A stretch of DNA of 64,000 bases from Trichoplax sp. H2 (Eukaryota > Placozoa > Uniplacotomia > Trichoplacea). The stretch covers positions 62,001 through 126,000 of the forward strand of contig NOWV01000090.1 of NCBI GenBank assembly GCA_003344405.1, given 5' to 3'. Position 1 is the first letter of the stretch; every line of letters starts with the position of its first letter. The translations under genes were made by a program, and so were the position numbers. Of this stretch, positions 1-11,600 are shown one piece after another. A model generated the notes under the pieces. That model saw nothing but the letters and a program-made list of their open reading frames with translations, ran no database searches and had not been told where the DNA came from.

Positions 1-3000
1 AAATTATGATGCCGTAAAAGCCTAGCTAAAATCATATTTAGTTATTTATTCATAAAGGTAAATAAGAAAATCATCATTACAATCAACAGGTTTCTCTTAT
101 TTCAATATCGTAACAATTACATTTATCGGACCGATGCGTAATATCTTATATATTATCTAAGCAATCAAATTAGATAAATGTTGGCTGTGTTCCACCTACT
201 ATGGCCGTCATATTTGTATATAGTCGATACCGCAGACTGGAGTTTATGGAATATAACGATTTTACAAATTCTTTTCATCATAATTTAAGGTGGTCGAAAC
301 AGCAGTCAGCAAAGAACGTAAATACTTATTTGACTTATCTATATAACTATTACTGATAATGACGTTTTGAACAGGCTCTATTGCAAAAATCTTGAGCCTA
401 GGATTGACCTATTGACTCAGAAAAGGTTGTTTTTGCAACTTATCGGTTGATTGCATAGTTTACTTTGTAGCTTCATCCCCCTCATTTTATTTGTTTAATT
501 TGTTACTTAAACTAGACGTTATTTTCTATAATTTAGTAATTTACGCCGCAAAAGTATTAATTTAAGAACAGGAACAATAAATCATGTTCATCAAGTATAT
601 CTTGCAGTAGAAGTCGTAATAATTTTTATTTAGAATCATGACATGAATCTCTGGGCTTAATAATTATGGTCAACTTTTGATGTATCGAACTATTTCACTC
701 CAAATGAAAAGTGATCTTGTCTTAATTATGATCAATTTGTTGTAGTTGTAAGCTTTAAGACCGTCATTGACAGTTAATACTTCACGTTATAATGGAAAGA
801 TTTTAGCTTTTACTATGATAATAGATCATCCTTGACCTTATTACCGGTTTACTTAACTAAAGTAAATACTACCGTTATTCCGTAACATTTAATATTCATA
901 ACAATTGTCTATTTGTTGTCCTATATTGTATAGGTTCAGATAGATAGCAGGATCACCATACAGCGATTTCTGAAATACTCCGCGATGCAGTACTTCCTTG
1001 CCATAGATATGGCTCTAGATGGATGATTGATGTCATAATCAAGGAATTGCCCCTTACAGCTATTTGCTCTTTCCAATATTTGAAGAACGGATACGGCGAA
1101 CTATTGTTCTGATAGCACCATTAACTATTTAATGACTTGATAGTAACTTTTTAATTTCTTGTATCACTGCTTTTGTCAAAATTAAAAACTAATAAAAATT
1201 TATTTATGGTGAAAGTTTTAAAGCTCGATTCAGGAAAGAGATTATGTGTTAGTGACATAATTACGTAACTGATATCTTCTTCCTAGAAGATAAAGATTTT
1301 AGATACAGATGTGAATTATGACTAGAAAGGATAACGTGGATGTTAGTAATAGTTTAAAGCCTTATAATAAATTTGTACAATCCGCATTAATCTCTTCCTG
1401 GCTCATAGCTGCTTTCACTGCTGGATAAAATTATGCGTTGCAAGTGTGCATTATTAAACTATGTTCCTATCTTTGCGCTATACGTGGATTGAGTTCAACT
1501 TAATTTAAAACCACCCCAAAGCCGCGGATATAATGGTTGATAAACTTGGCATATGCTTCCTTAGAGCATTAGAGTCAGTTTAATCATCCAGTATGTAAAC
1601 CCCAGATAAAAATGCTAACTGGGCACGGTAATTGATGAGCTTGCAGTATGAGGTATGTTAGAATAGTTTTTATTCTTTCTTTAGTATCGTGTAAAAAATT
1701 TATTTCAAAACGTCTTTGTTGCAGATGTTATAGCGGTACTAACTAATGATATCTTGCAATAATCTACAGTACGCATATTTTGCTATCACACTTCATATTG
1801 GCTGCAAAGAAACAGCCTTATGAACCTACTTGCAGTGATCAATACAATAAATATATACATACAATATTTTATATTAGCGAAATGTGAAGAAAATTTTATG
1901 ATTATTGCTCTCGCATGAGAAATGATTAAATTAGAGCAGTAGCAATATGCTTCAGTATTTGAATAGTTAATTTAGTCTCCTTCCATTTATCTACTGTATG
2001 ATTGCAAGTTAATTGCAGTATCTTTCGTAGATATACCTGGGAAATAACGGTATAAAATTGTCTTTCTAGTCACGTCAGCTTCGTTGTTTATCTCACTAAA
2101 GGCTTAAATTAAAGTAGGGTTTAATGTTGATATTATTTTCCTAAACGTTAATTGATCGTTGCCTCACTAATTTTACTCTGTATGTCTATTATAATATTTT
2201 TGGGTCAAGTTTAGTAGATATAAATTCGAAAAGGCTTGGCTAAAGCATTTTATTACCTTTATCTAATCCTTTTGTTGTGAGCTTGATAAGAAATACTAAT
2301 AAAAACGAATGTAATGGTAATAAAAAAATTATCAGTTACGTCTGCATCGCTCGCCTTTTAGGATATTTTAGACAGTGCGATTGATTAGCGTCCTTGAATA
2401 TAAACATATACGATATAATATGACCTAGTAAAACTACAGATGCGAATAAATTGCAAGATGGAACCAAATATCTCGATTTGCAATTCGCTTGTAGCCGACC
2501 GTTAGCATAAAAAAGGTAATACGAACTAATTTTAATATTTTAATTAAGTTTTCGTACAGTGCAATAATACTAACGTTTTTATGAAGATATCATAATGCAA
2601 AGGGAGTCTATTAAGCAAAATTTATGATTCAATTAATAAATTTCCTTGTGTTTTCAATATATGCGTATAATAGAATTTGGCTACCTATTGGCTAATTTTA
2701 CAGAGCCACTTAAATAATAAATAATTACTGCAAGTTTCGTATGTATTAATTACAGTAATTTTCTAATAAAACACTGGTGCGGCTGTGATAAATGCTACTA
2801 TTCCTTTATTTATTTGGATCAAGAAAGATAGGCTATTTGGAGTACTCTTTTCAGATCATTGTAAAGTCAAATTTGGTAGCTGCATTACGAGGAATTGAGG
2901 GTACTAATGCTAGAAAAGTGAATATATTGGCGTCTACAATATTGTATAGAAGTAATTTAATTAAATTATGAAACAAGTTCATTCGTACTGACTACCAATC

Positions 3001-4160
3001 CAACCGTAGCTTTGTTTTGTTGAATTCATATAGGAAAACATAATAAAAAATATGTATCAGTATCCTTATGCGTGACTTATAGTAACCAGTAAATGTGGTT
3101 TAATAATTAGAGATTGGTTAGCTATCACATAATCATATATAGGTCGAAGCCTCGCTCGTGGTAATTCTTGTACTCTACTTGCACTATTTACTTTACATTA
3201 TTACTCTTACTTCGTACTGAGTACGAATATTCTACGTATGCTTATGACTTTATCTGATAATATATATCATACTGCTTGTATATGCGTATTATTATAGAGT
3301 ATTCTGATCAGTATAGCTTTTTCATGGTGTTAAAGACCACCATCAAGTATGAATACGTTGCATTAATCATTATATAGCTGATTGCTTGTCGTTAGGTTAT
3401 AGATTGTAAAACTAATTCATTTTACAGTAAGGGTAAGTGAATGAGTTAGATACCTGATTTGTAAGAGAGCTCAAAGGTCAAATCGTGTTCTCATCATGAC
3501 TATCTCGTGTTATACGTGCTCTAATGCATTTTAGAGAGTAGGCCTATATCATTTCTGCCGTGAAAGTTAAGGAAATGTTCATAGTTGTCAGAGGAATTAA
3601 TCTTGATAAGTAGTTCGAGATAGAAGAAGACCCAGAAATATCTCTGGTGCCTCTTTATCTCAAGAACATATATATGTTAACATATGTATGCATATAGGAG
3701 GCTAACTTATAAATAAATTCAATATTGTTTTCGCCTTGTCTTGACGTCTACACAGTAAATTCTTATTCAATTAGGTAATTTTAATATATATTAATGATAC
3801 TACAGTGTAATAACCTGTATGTGCAGTAATAAGCGCATAGTATGTACTGCTCTCTCTCTTTTAATTCACCGTACGGACAAGCGCATGCATGCAAGCATTA
3901 ATTGATAAAGTACAGTGCAGCGCAGTGTATTTTATATTTTAACAGATATTTTGCCTTCAGATTATCCTCTAGGCCTAACAAGAGCTGGTTACTAACTAAG
4001 CTTACCTTAATCCAGATTTAGCGTATTTGTGTGCATTGTATAACTTTAAATTACGATTCAAACATGGAATTAGAGATGACACATGATTGTGATAGAATAC
4101 CCTCAACATGGCATGCATTTATTTACTCTCTAATTTAGTTGCACTTAGTGCTACTTAGAA
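1..4160. other. Gene-free AT-rich stretch
   Basis: I see no exon, domain motif or RNA gene here on either strand. Open frames are short and their translations look random. There are only short AT-rich runs and small palindromes, such as the cluster of TATG/CATA steps near 3665-3700. It is most simply intergenic DNA. Confidence 0.6.
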
Positions 4161-4194
4161 TAATTGAACGTTATAATTATTGTACTGTCTATAG

Positions 4195-4317
4195 TCATAG
4201 TTGATGGCGTACGCGTAAAAGCCATCGGATTTTTCAATGAATCAAGAGAGTTGGAGTTAGTCGTTGGTTCAGAGCAGTGTTGCGCGGATTATCCGCCTAT
4301 CCAGCCACCCTGTTTAC
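4195..4317 (+). CDS. Isolated exon candidate with an MNNL-like cysteine pattern
   Basis: A frame with higher GC than its surroundings runs from an acceptor (ctatag, ending 4194) to a donor (gtacag at 4318). It reads IVDGVRVKAIGFFNES, then an EL-rich strand, then G..QCC and a proline-rich PPC. The spacing (hydrophobic strand, FxNE, EL, G-x-x-CC) resembles the start of the MNNL domain of Delta/Jagged Notch ligands, where a similar strand precedes a Cys pair. I found no signal-peptide exon upstream and no DSL or EGF exons downstream, so it could be a relic or chance. The MNNL similarity is a by-eye inference. Confidence 0.22.
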
Positions 4318-4576
4318 GTACAGACACCATAGTATCGCATCATATTCAGTAACTGAATAGTACATGTGGCAGACTGTTGAACTTTGACGTGCAATTTCTA
4401 CGAGTTTGGCTACTATGAATTACTGCCATAGACTACGTTAGCACTACCATCATCGTGGTAGTTTTTACGACTTGCAATTAATATGGGTGGCATGACTCGG
4501 TGGAAACTGCAACAGCGATCAAGATGATTTTATGGCTTAATATCATGTTTTACACAGGTTTAACCAACCATTTTGT

Positions 4577-5196
4577 GCTGTCAGCTTCAGCCAGCTGTAC
4601 TGTACCACCAAACTTCTCCAATATGCACTCATGACTATTGCCATGGTGGAAGCTAAATTGAGTGCATGAGATGAAAGTTGAGCAGCTTAGGCTATGGAAA
4701 TTTGTTTTCCAACTCTCTCACGTCACTGTACGTGTACGTGTACACGTACAGTGGAAAACAAATTTCCACAAAGTTTCATTTTCCATAGTCAAAGCTGCTC
4801 CATTTTCATCTCATGCACTCACTTGAGCTTCCACCATTGCAATAGTCATGATTGCATATTGGAGAAGTACAGTATGGCGGATAGTCAAAGTTGCTCCATT
4901 TTCATCTCATGCACTCACTTGAGCTTCCACCATTGCAATAGTCATGATTTCATGTTGGAGAAGTACAGTATGGCGGATAGTCAAAGCTGCTCCATTTTCA
5001 TCTCATGCACTCACTTGAGCTTCCACCATTGCAATAGTCATGATTTCATGTTGGAGAAGTACAGTATGGCGGATAGTCAAAGCTGCTCCATTTTCATCTC
5101 ATGCACTCACTTGAGCTTCCACCATTGCAATAGTCATGATAGCATATTTGGAGAAGTACAGTCTGGCAGTCCAGCTGGCTGAAGCTGACAGCGCAA
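4577..5196. mobile_element. Fold-back (MITE-like) element with an internal 96-bp tandem array
   Basis: The ends are inverted repeats: gctgtcagcttcagccagct at 4577 matches the reverse complement of the right end at about 5172-5192. Inside the left end is one inverted copy of a unit (about 4598-4697). Next comes a palindromic core at 4696-4766, made of ggaaatttgttttcca and its complement around a near-perfect ACGTGTACGTGT palindrome. Four direct copies of the same unit follow, starting at 4785, 4881, 4977 and 5073, exactly 96 bp apart and almost identical. No transposase is present. The architecture fits a non-autonomous DNA transposon whose right arm has been amplified. I could not define a target-site duplication. 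Confidence 0.75.
4785..5168. repeat. Tandem repeat, 4 copies of 96 bp
   Basis: Each unit begins atagtcaaagctgctcc and ends with ggagaagtacagtatggcgg. Copies differ at only a few positions (for example AGCTGC/AGTTGC and TGATTGCATAT/TGATTTCATGT). Because 96 is a multiple of three, the array keeps a plus-strand frame open from 4694 to 5182 with a 32-residue repeating peptide. I regard that frame as a by-product of the repeat, not a gene. Confidence 0.9.
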
Positions 5197-5220
5197 GCTT
5201 GTTGAATCAAGCCAGTCCAA

Positions 5221-5345
5221 GATACTTTCAGTACTGTACTGTAGCGCACAGTACATTATACTGTAAAAGATGTACTGTACACTGTAGCCTACAGCAGCTG
5301 GTACCGTACTCTACAGTACACTGTACTGTGGACTTGGAACTGTAG
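5221..5345. repeat. TACTGTA-rich palindromic patch
   Basis: Repeated TACTGTA, ACAGTA and GTACTGTAC words follow the fold-back element directly. They can pair with one another and would form several small hairpins. No coding function is apparent. A CTT trinucleotide run follows at about 5430-5448. Confidence 0.6.
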
Positions 5346-5618
5346 CATCCACTTCTCCGCCTGTCTTTCTGTCTGTCAGTCAATCAATCGCCAGCCAAAA
5401 CAAAAAAACTTATCAACAATGGAAGTGGCAACTTCTTCTTCTTCTTCCTAAACTGCTTTGCTGTCTTTTCCATCGCTGGATTCATGCTAACTTCATTTTG
5501 TCCACTACATGGTCTAATCAACTTAGTATGCCGTACTAGGCATAATTGTATGTAAAAATTACAGTGGAGGGATTGACGATTGCTTTGGACAGCGAATCAA
5601 ATTGCCACTACCGGGCTG

Positions 5619-8600
5619 ATGGATTCTAAAGCCAAACATGGTCGATCGGCCAATCGAAAAGAAACTTACGCCATCAATGATGCAGGTGGAGAAGCAGCCT
5701 CTAAGTAAGTTTAAACTGACGTTGGTTATTCTCTGCTATCTATCCACTCTACTTTGTAACATAGAGACACGAGTAATGTTGACAAACTATACGAGATTGG
5801 CTTAGTTAGTGCATGCATCGATGGATTCACAGATGGCAGCAAGCCAATCTCTCAACGTGGATAGGAGTAGAATTTCAATGACCATTTGATCAAGGTTTGA
5901 TTGAGGTTAAAATGAGGATCGAATAACTTGGAGAGGATAATAGAAAGAAGAATAGCTTCTACTTATCGCTTATGGTGAGATAGGGGGTAAAAAGGAAGAG
6001 TATTTTACCATTCAATTGGCCAATCACAATTGCGCTGGAGATCGTTAGTCTGCAGAATAGGAGTCAAGGAGGAGTATGATCGACTCCATGTTTCTTGATG
6101 GCAGAAAATGCCTACGCACATTTTCAATATAGGAAGATAGTATCGATCGATGATAACTCAGTAATCAGCTTTATGATAACATTTCTCATTTTTGATGGCG
6201 TCCTTAACGCCTGCTATTTCTTAATTTTACACCGTAATAGATTACACTATCGACAGTATGGTCGATCCTAAGGTATTTTTTAGAGTACCAATTAGACTCG
6301 GACTCGACATACTGTGTAGATTCCTTTAGCAGTGAGTAACCCATTTTACTCCATACCAACCACTAGAATGAATAGAATACCTTCAACATGTACTTGAATA
6401 TGGAGTTATGACATTGCTGGATAAAATTGATGTCAATAATTTAATAGCATCAACTATTCAACTATCATTTGCCAATTTGAAAGTGATCTGATGCTATAAT
6501 AATACGGATCCTTAAGCCATACTACAGTAATACTCTACACATTCATGAAATTGTCGAGGCTACGTTGAGAATTGCTATTATTCCACTTGTGTTTTTATTG
6601 ACTTTGCTGCGTTGGCGAATGCACATTTCGTTGTATACTACTCATTGGATTACTAGTATAAATGATTTAAACCTTACGGCTACAACTATGTTAACGATGG
6701 AAATCTGATTAGGGGAACTGCCTACTGATGGATCATGCATGATAAACAGACGTTTATGTTAAATTGTCATACTGTTTCTCAAGCACTGATTACAAAATAT
6801 TAACTTCAACTAGACTATGGACTACGATGGCCAACTTTCAATATGGATGAGAATAGGTACCCTGTATAATCCAAGTTGTTTCCCCCCCCCCCTTGGAATT
6901 GGAAAGAAAAGATAAAATCCTGGATGTTGCCGATACGAACAGTATATAGAGATATTCCATTCAAATAGAGTCGCATCTAGTCCCATCCACCAATTTTTTT
7001 TCAATATTAATTGAGCTGGTATTCTATTCAGCTAATTAGATCTTCAGACATCATTCTCCGATATAGATATATTGGCTATTAATAGCATATTGTATTGGCA
7101 GGATGCAAAATATTCATATTGATGATACCCATGAGTATTGTTTGCGAGCAATTTGTTTTCGTTCTGCCATCATTTTCTGTTTCATTTTTTCTTCTCCATA
7201 AACTACCTGGATCAAGTCAAGTGAAATTGACTTGATCCAAATGTCTTTACCGTCAATAGTCTTGCAATTAATTTCATCTTAGTTCCATACAATCTATGGC
7301 AGTTGAAATGAAATCTCCATATCGGTCTCATCTTGGTCGAATGATCCTCTTCCGATCGTCCATGGAAATAATTTCAAATTCTATTTCCTATCATTGGATT
7401 GTTTTTCGTCAACTGTTTCACTCCTTTTAATTCGGAATGCGATTTTAGTCCAAATACATAGGGTACAATATTTCTATGGCCAAAATGGACACATTATAGT
7501 AGCCTTAAGCAAATTCTATTCCATGAATAAATGTAGATATATTGATCCATTTACACATGGCTAAAAGACCTTTCAATTGACACAGTATGATATCTAGTAT
7601 CGATCTCCTGAATGCTGGACGTGTATTTAAATAGGAGGTTAGTCCAATGCCAGATAGCAAGACAAGAATGGTAATGAATTTTAATATGCTAGAATTGATT
7701 CAAACTGAGGCATCTACGATACGACATAGGTGTTAACAGGAGGCTGCAAATCCTGGATATCATCGTAATCATGGCATGACATTTTAGTGAGGCAATAGCT
7801 TCGATTGGAAATAAAATTACAATCCAATACGGTACTGTTAGATATATATATATTCATCGGAGGGAGATAGGCAAATGCTCCGCATGATGGCAATATGTGT
7901 TTAGCCCCCAGAATGTTCTTGTATTCGTCATGACTTTTGGAAATTTAAGTTGTAGTCCTAGTACACGGGATAGAAGAACTTGTATTGCTAACAATTGTCG
8001 AAACAGATAGACGTGTACTACAATTGTAGCTTAGTCATGATGATCGACGGCCGTCATCATGTTACTCTACATTGCACATAAATGTACCATGTAGAATATC
8101 TTTTCTAGTACTGGTTGTATGGCACTTCAACTTCATTTATTTCTTGCTGCAGGATCCCAGTCTTATGTTAAGCCTGTTTTGCAGTTACGTCCATTATCAG
8201 AGTCTTTTTNNNNNNNNNNNNNNNNNNNNATGATCCTCTTCCGATCGTCCATGGAAATAATTTCAAATTCTATTTCCTATCATTGGATTGTTTTTCGTCA
8301 ACTGTTTCACTCCTTTTAATTCGGAATGCGATTTTAGTCCAAATACATAGGGTACAATATTTCGATGGCCAAAATGGACACATTATAGTAGCCTTAAGCA
8401 AATTCTATTCCATGAAGAAATGTGGATATATTGATCCATTTACACATGGCTAAAAGGCCTTTCAATTGACACAGTATGATATCTAGTATCGATCTCCTGA
8501 ACGCTGGACGTGTATTTAAATACAGAATGTTCTTGTATTCGTCATGACTATTGGAAATTTAAGTTGTAGTCCTAGTACACGGGATAGAAGAACTTGTATT

Positions 8601-11600
8601 GCTAACAATTGTCGAAACAGATAGACATGTACTACAATGTAGCTTAGTCATGATGATCGACGGCCGCCATCATGTTACTCTACATTGCACATAAATGTAC
8701 AATGTAGAATATCTTTTCTAGTACTGGTTGTATGGCACTTCAACTTCATTTATTTCTTGCTGCAGGATCCCAGTCTTATGTTAAGCCTCGTTTTGCAGTT
8801 ACGTCCATTATCAGAGTCTTTTTCCACTGTTAGTTAAGTCAATAGATGGGCACAGACTCATCAAGAAAGATGGAGGACACAATGATCTAGGAAAGCTGTC
8901 TTGTAGTAGTTCTGGATAGATTCGACATCGTAGTCTATTTTTAATGGCTCCTTATGGGATACCATTTATTTTTATAGGCGATGTCATTGTTGATCATTTC
9001 TCATTATATTCCCTTTTTCCCATGAGATCCGTTTAAATTCTGTAGAAAGATATAAAAGCCGCTTTCATCAAATAGATGATCGTATATTACGTGGATTGTC
9101 CAGGATACTTGGGATCCTATCACAATCATTCCCTTCTCTCTTCAATATAGCAAGGTAAAATCAATGGGAATAGGAATCATTTTACGTCAAATCAAATCCT
9201 TTCCCCATACGGTATGAAAGTCAATCGGGCTTAATGGTGGTATCCTATTGGGTTTAGTTCTCTTTATTTGTACTCGATTACAAAACTAGCAATGATGTCA
9301 ATAAACAGCAGGGATTGTCACTAAGCTGATTCATTTCTTACAGTTTGGAATCGTAAATCAACCCCTAATACGGCTGTAGTAAAAGATAGGCGATTCTCGA
9401 AAATTGGTCAACATTTAAACATTTAAATATAGAAAAAATTTCAGACTCTAGAAATACTCATTCATGAGCATTTCCTATGCTGCACCTTAAACGCGTTGTT
9501 GTATCGATCTGACTGCAAGGTTAAGCTGATTCATCTCTTACAGATTGGAATCTTAAATCAACCCCTAATACGGCTGTAGTAAAAGATAGGCAATTCTCGA
9601 AAATTGGTCAACAGTTAAAAATAGAAAAAATATCAGACTCCAGAAATACTCATTCATGAGCATTTCCTATGCCGTACTTTGAACGCGTTGTTGTATCGAT
9701 CTGATTGGCAAAGTCAATAATAATCTCGACCTAGTTTACCCCAACTCCATTTTATTGACTGACTCGGAAAGAACTCTAGACACGCCAAATAAGAACATAC
9801 TGTACACTACAGCATTCTGTTGATTTTCACCATTTGATCTAGATTACAATCATGTTGTTCACTAGCATTCATTACTTTGTTATTCATCGAGTCCATTGGA
9901 AAGTATCAATATCTGTTGTTGTAGTATCTTCCATTTGTCTGTTAAGAAATTTTTCTATAGTTTCGAGTCCTCTTTCATTGGCAAATTTCTAATTTCCTTT
10001 TTCAATTTACACTACTGACAAGACTAGGCCATTGGCTGATTAGTAAACGTATCCATAACGCAGTCTTTCTTGAACGACATTACCGTAAATAAAGATTTCA
10101 CTTACTTTCCAAATTAGTCATACATTTCTTGGTCACTTGCTTAACGATATTGCTAAGGGTACTGCTATAGAGATTGTCTTAAGCTGGATTGTCTAATACA
10201 GTTTTCTTGATCATTGTAGTTTCTTTTACTCAGTGCTGTTGTTAAATTGGAGGAATATTAGATTCATAAATTTGTCAAGTTAACAGACAACAGTAAATAA
10301 AACCTGTATTTCACTATGACAATCCATCATGAAAATTGCCTACCTACATTAATCTTGCTGAATAGGGCAATAAACGATCTCATTTTAGATCGGTAATACG
10401 CCTCATTGGTTCCAATTTTCGGTAAATCAATAACATCAGAGTGCTTGACTTACTGTATATTAATTCTTGTACTAATACATATATCAGATAGTGCAATAGC
10501 ATTGGTGCTACTGAAATTAGTAACTGTATCTTATTCTTTCAATCATTATTGGATGAAAGCATAAAATAATGATATGGACTGGAAGAGGATTATTAATGGA
10601 CTCTCAATATTGCCAAGTATAGGCGTAGAAATTGAATCAAATCATCCAGGCGTGATAGAACTATATTGGATATAAAATCATCATCTTACACTAATCTTGA
10701 TCAATATTAAAAGTACGAATTTGATTTTAGATTGGTGCTATGCCTTGTTGGTTAAAGTTTTTTTGAATCAATTCTACGAAAAGTGCTTGATTTGTATTAA
10801 TTCTTGCGCCAATATGCAATCTACTGCAACAGCATTGGTACTACCGACATTAGTAATAGTAAATTATTCTTCAATATATAATGATACACGAGTACATATA
10901 TTCGATGAGGGTTATTACTCAACTCTTAATGTATCAATTATAATGCAGAGAAATGGAATCATAATTCTACGACAAGTCATTCATTTGTGTTGATTCTTAC
11001 ATCAATTTGCAACATACTGCTACAGCGTTGATGCTACCAACATCAGTAACAATAATTTATTCTTAAAATATATCATGATATACGAGTATACATATTCGAT
11101 GAGAGCTATTACTCAACTCTTAATGTATCAATTATAATGCAGAGAAATGAAATCGTAATTCTACGACAAGTCATTCACTTTTGCTAATTCGTACATCAAT
11201 TTACAACATATTGCAACAGCATTGATGCTGCCAACATTATTAATAATAGTAACTTGTTCATCAATAATGATATACACGCATTCTCGATGAGGGTTATTAG
11301 CCAATTTTCACTATGTTGTAAAGTAAAGGAATGGGATCATCATTTCACGAGAAGTACTTGTGTTAATTCTTGCACCAATATACAGCATGCTGCAACAGTA
11401 TTGATTGATACTGGCAACATTAGTAATAGTAACTTATTCTTAAATAATGATATTTGAATATCTATAGTTAGTAAGGGTTACAAGTCAGCTCTCAAATAAT
11501 TAGAATTAGATGTACTTGATGATTTGTCAACTCTTAGTATCGTATATTGTCATATAATGAAATGGAATCATCATTCTGCGAGAAATGCCTTACTTATGTT

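Noticed and set aside
6822-7004. 60-codon minus frame across the poly-C run
   Set aside because: Low-complexity GGG codons come from the homopolymer; no gene features.
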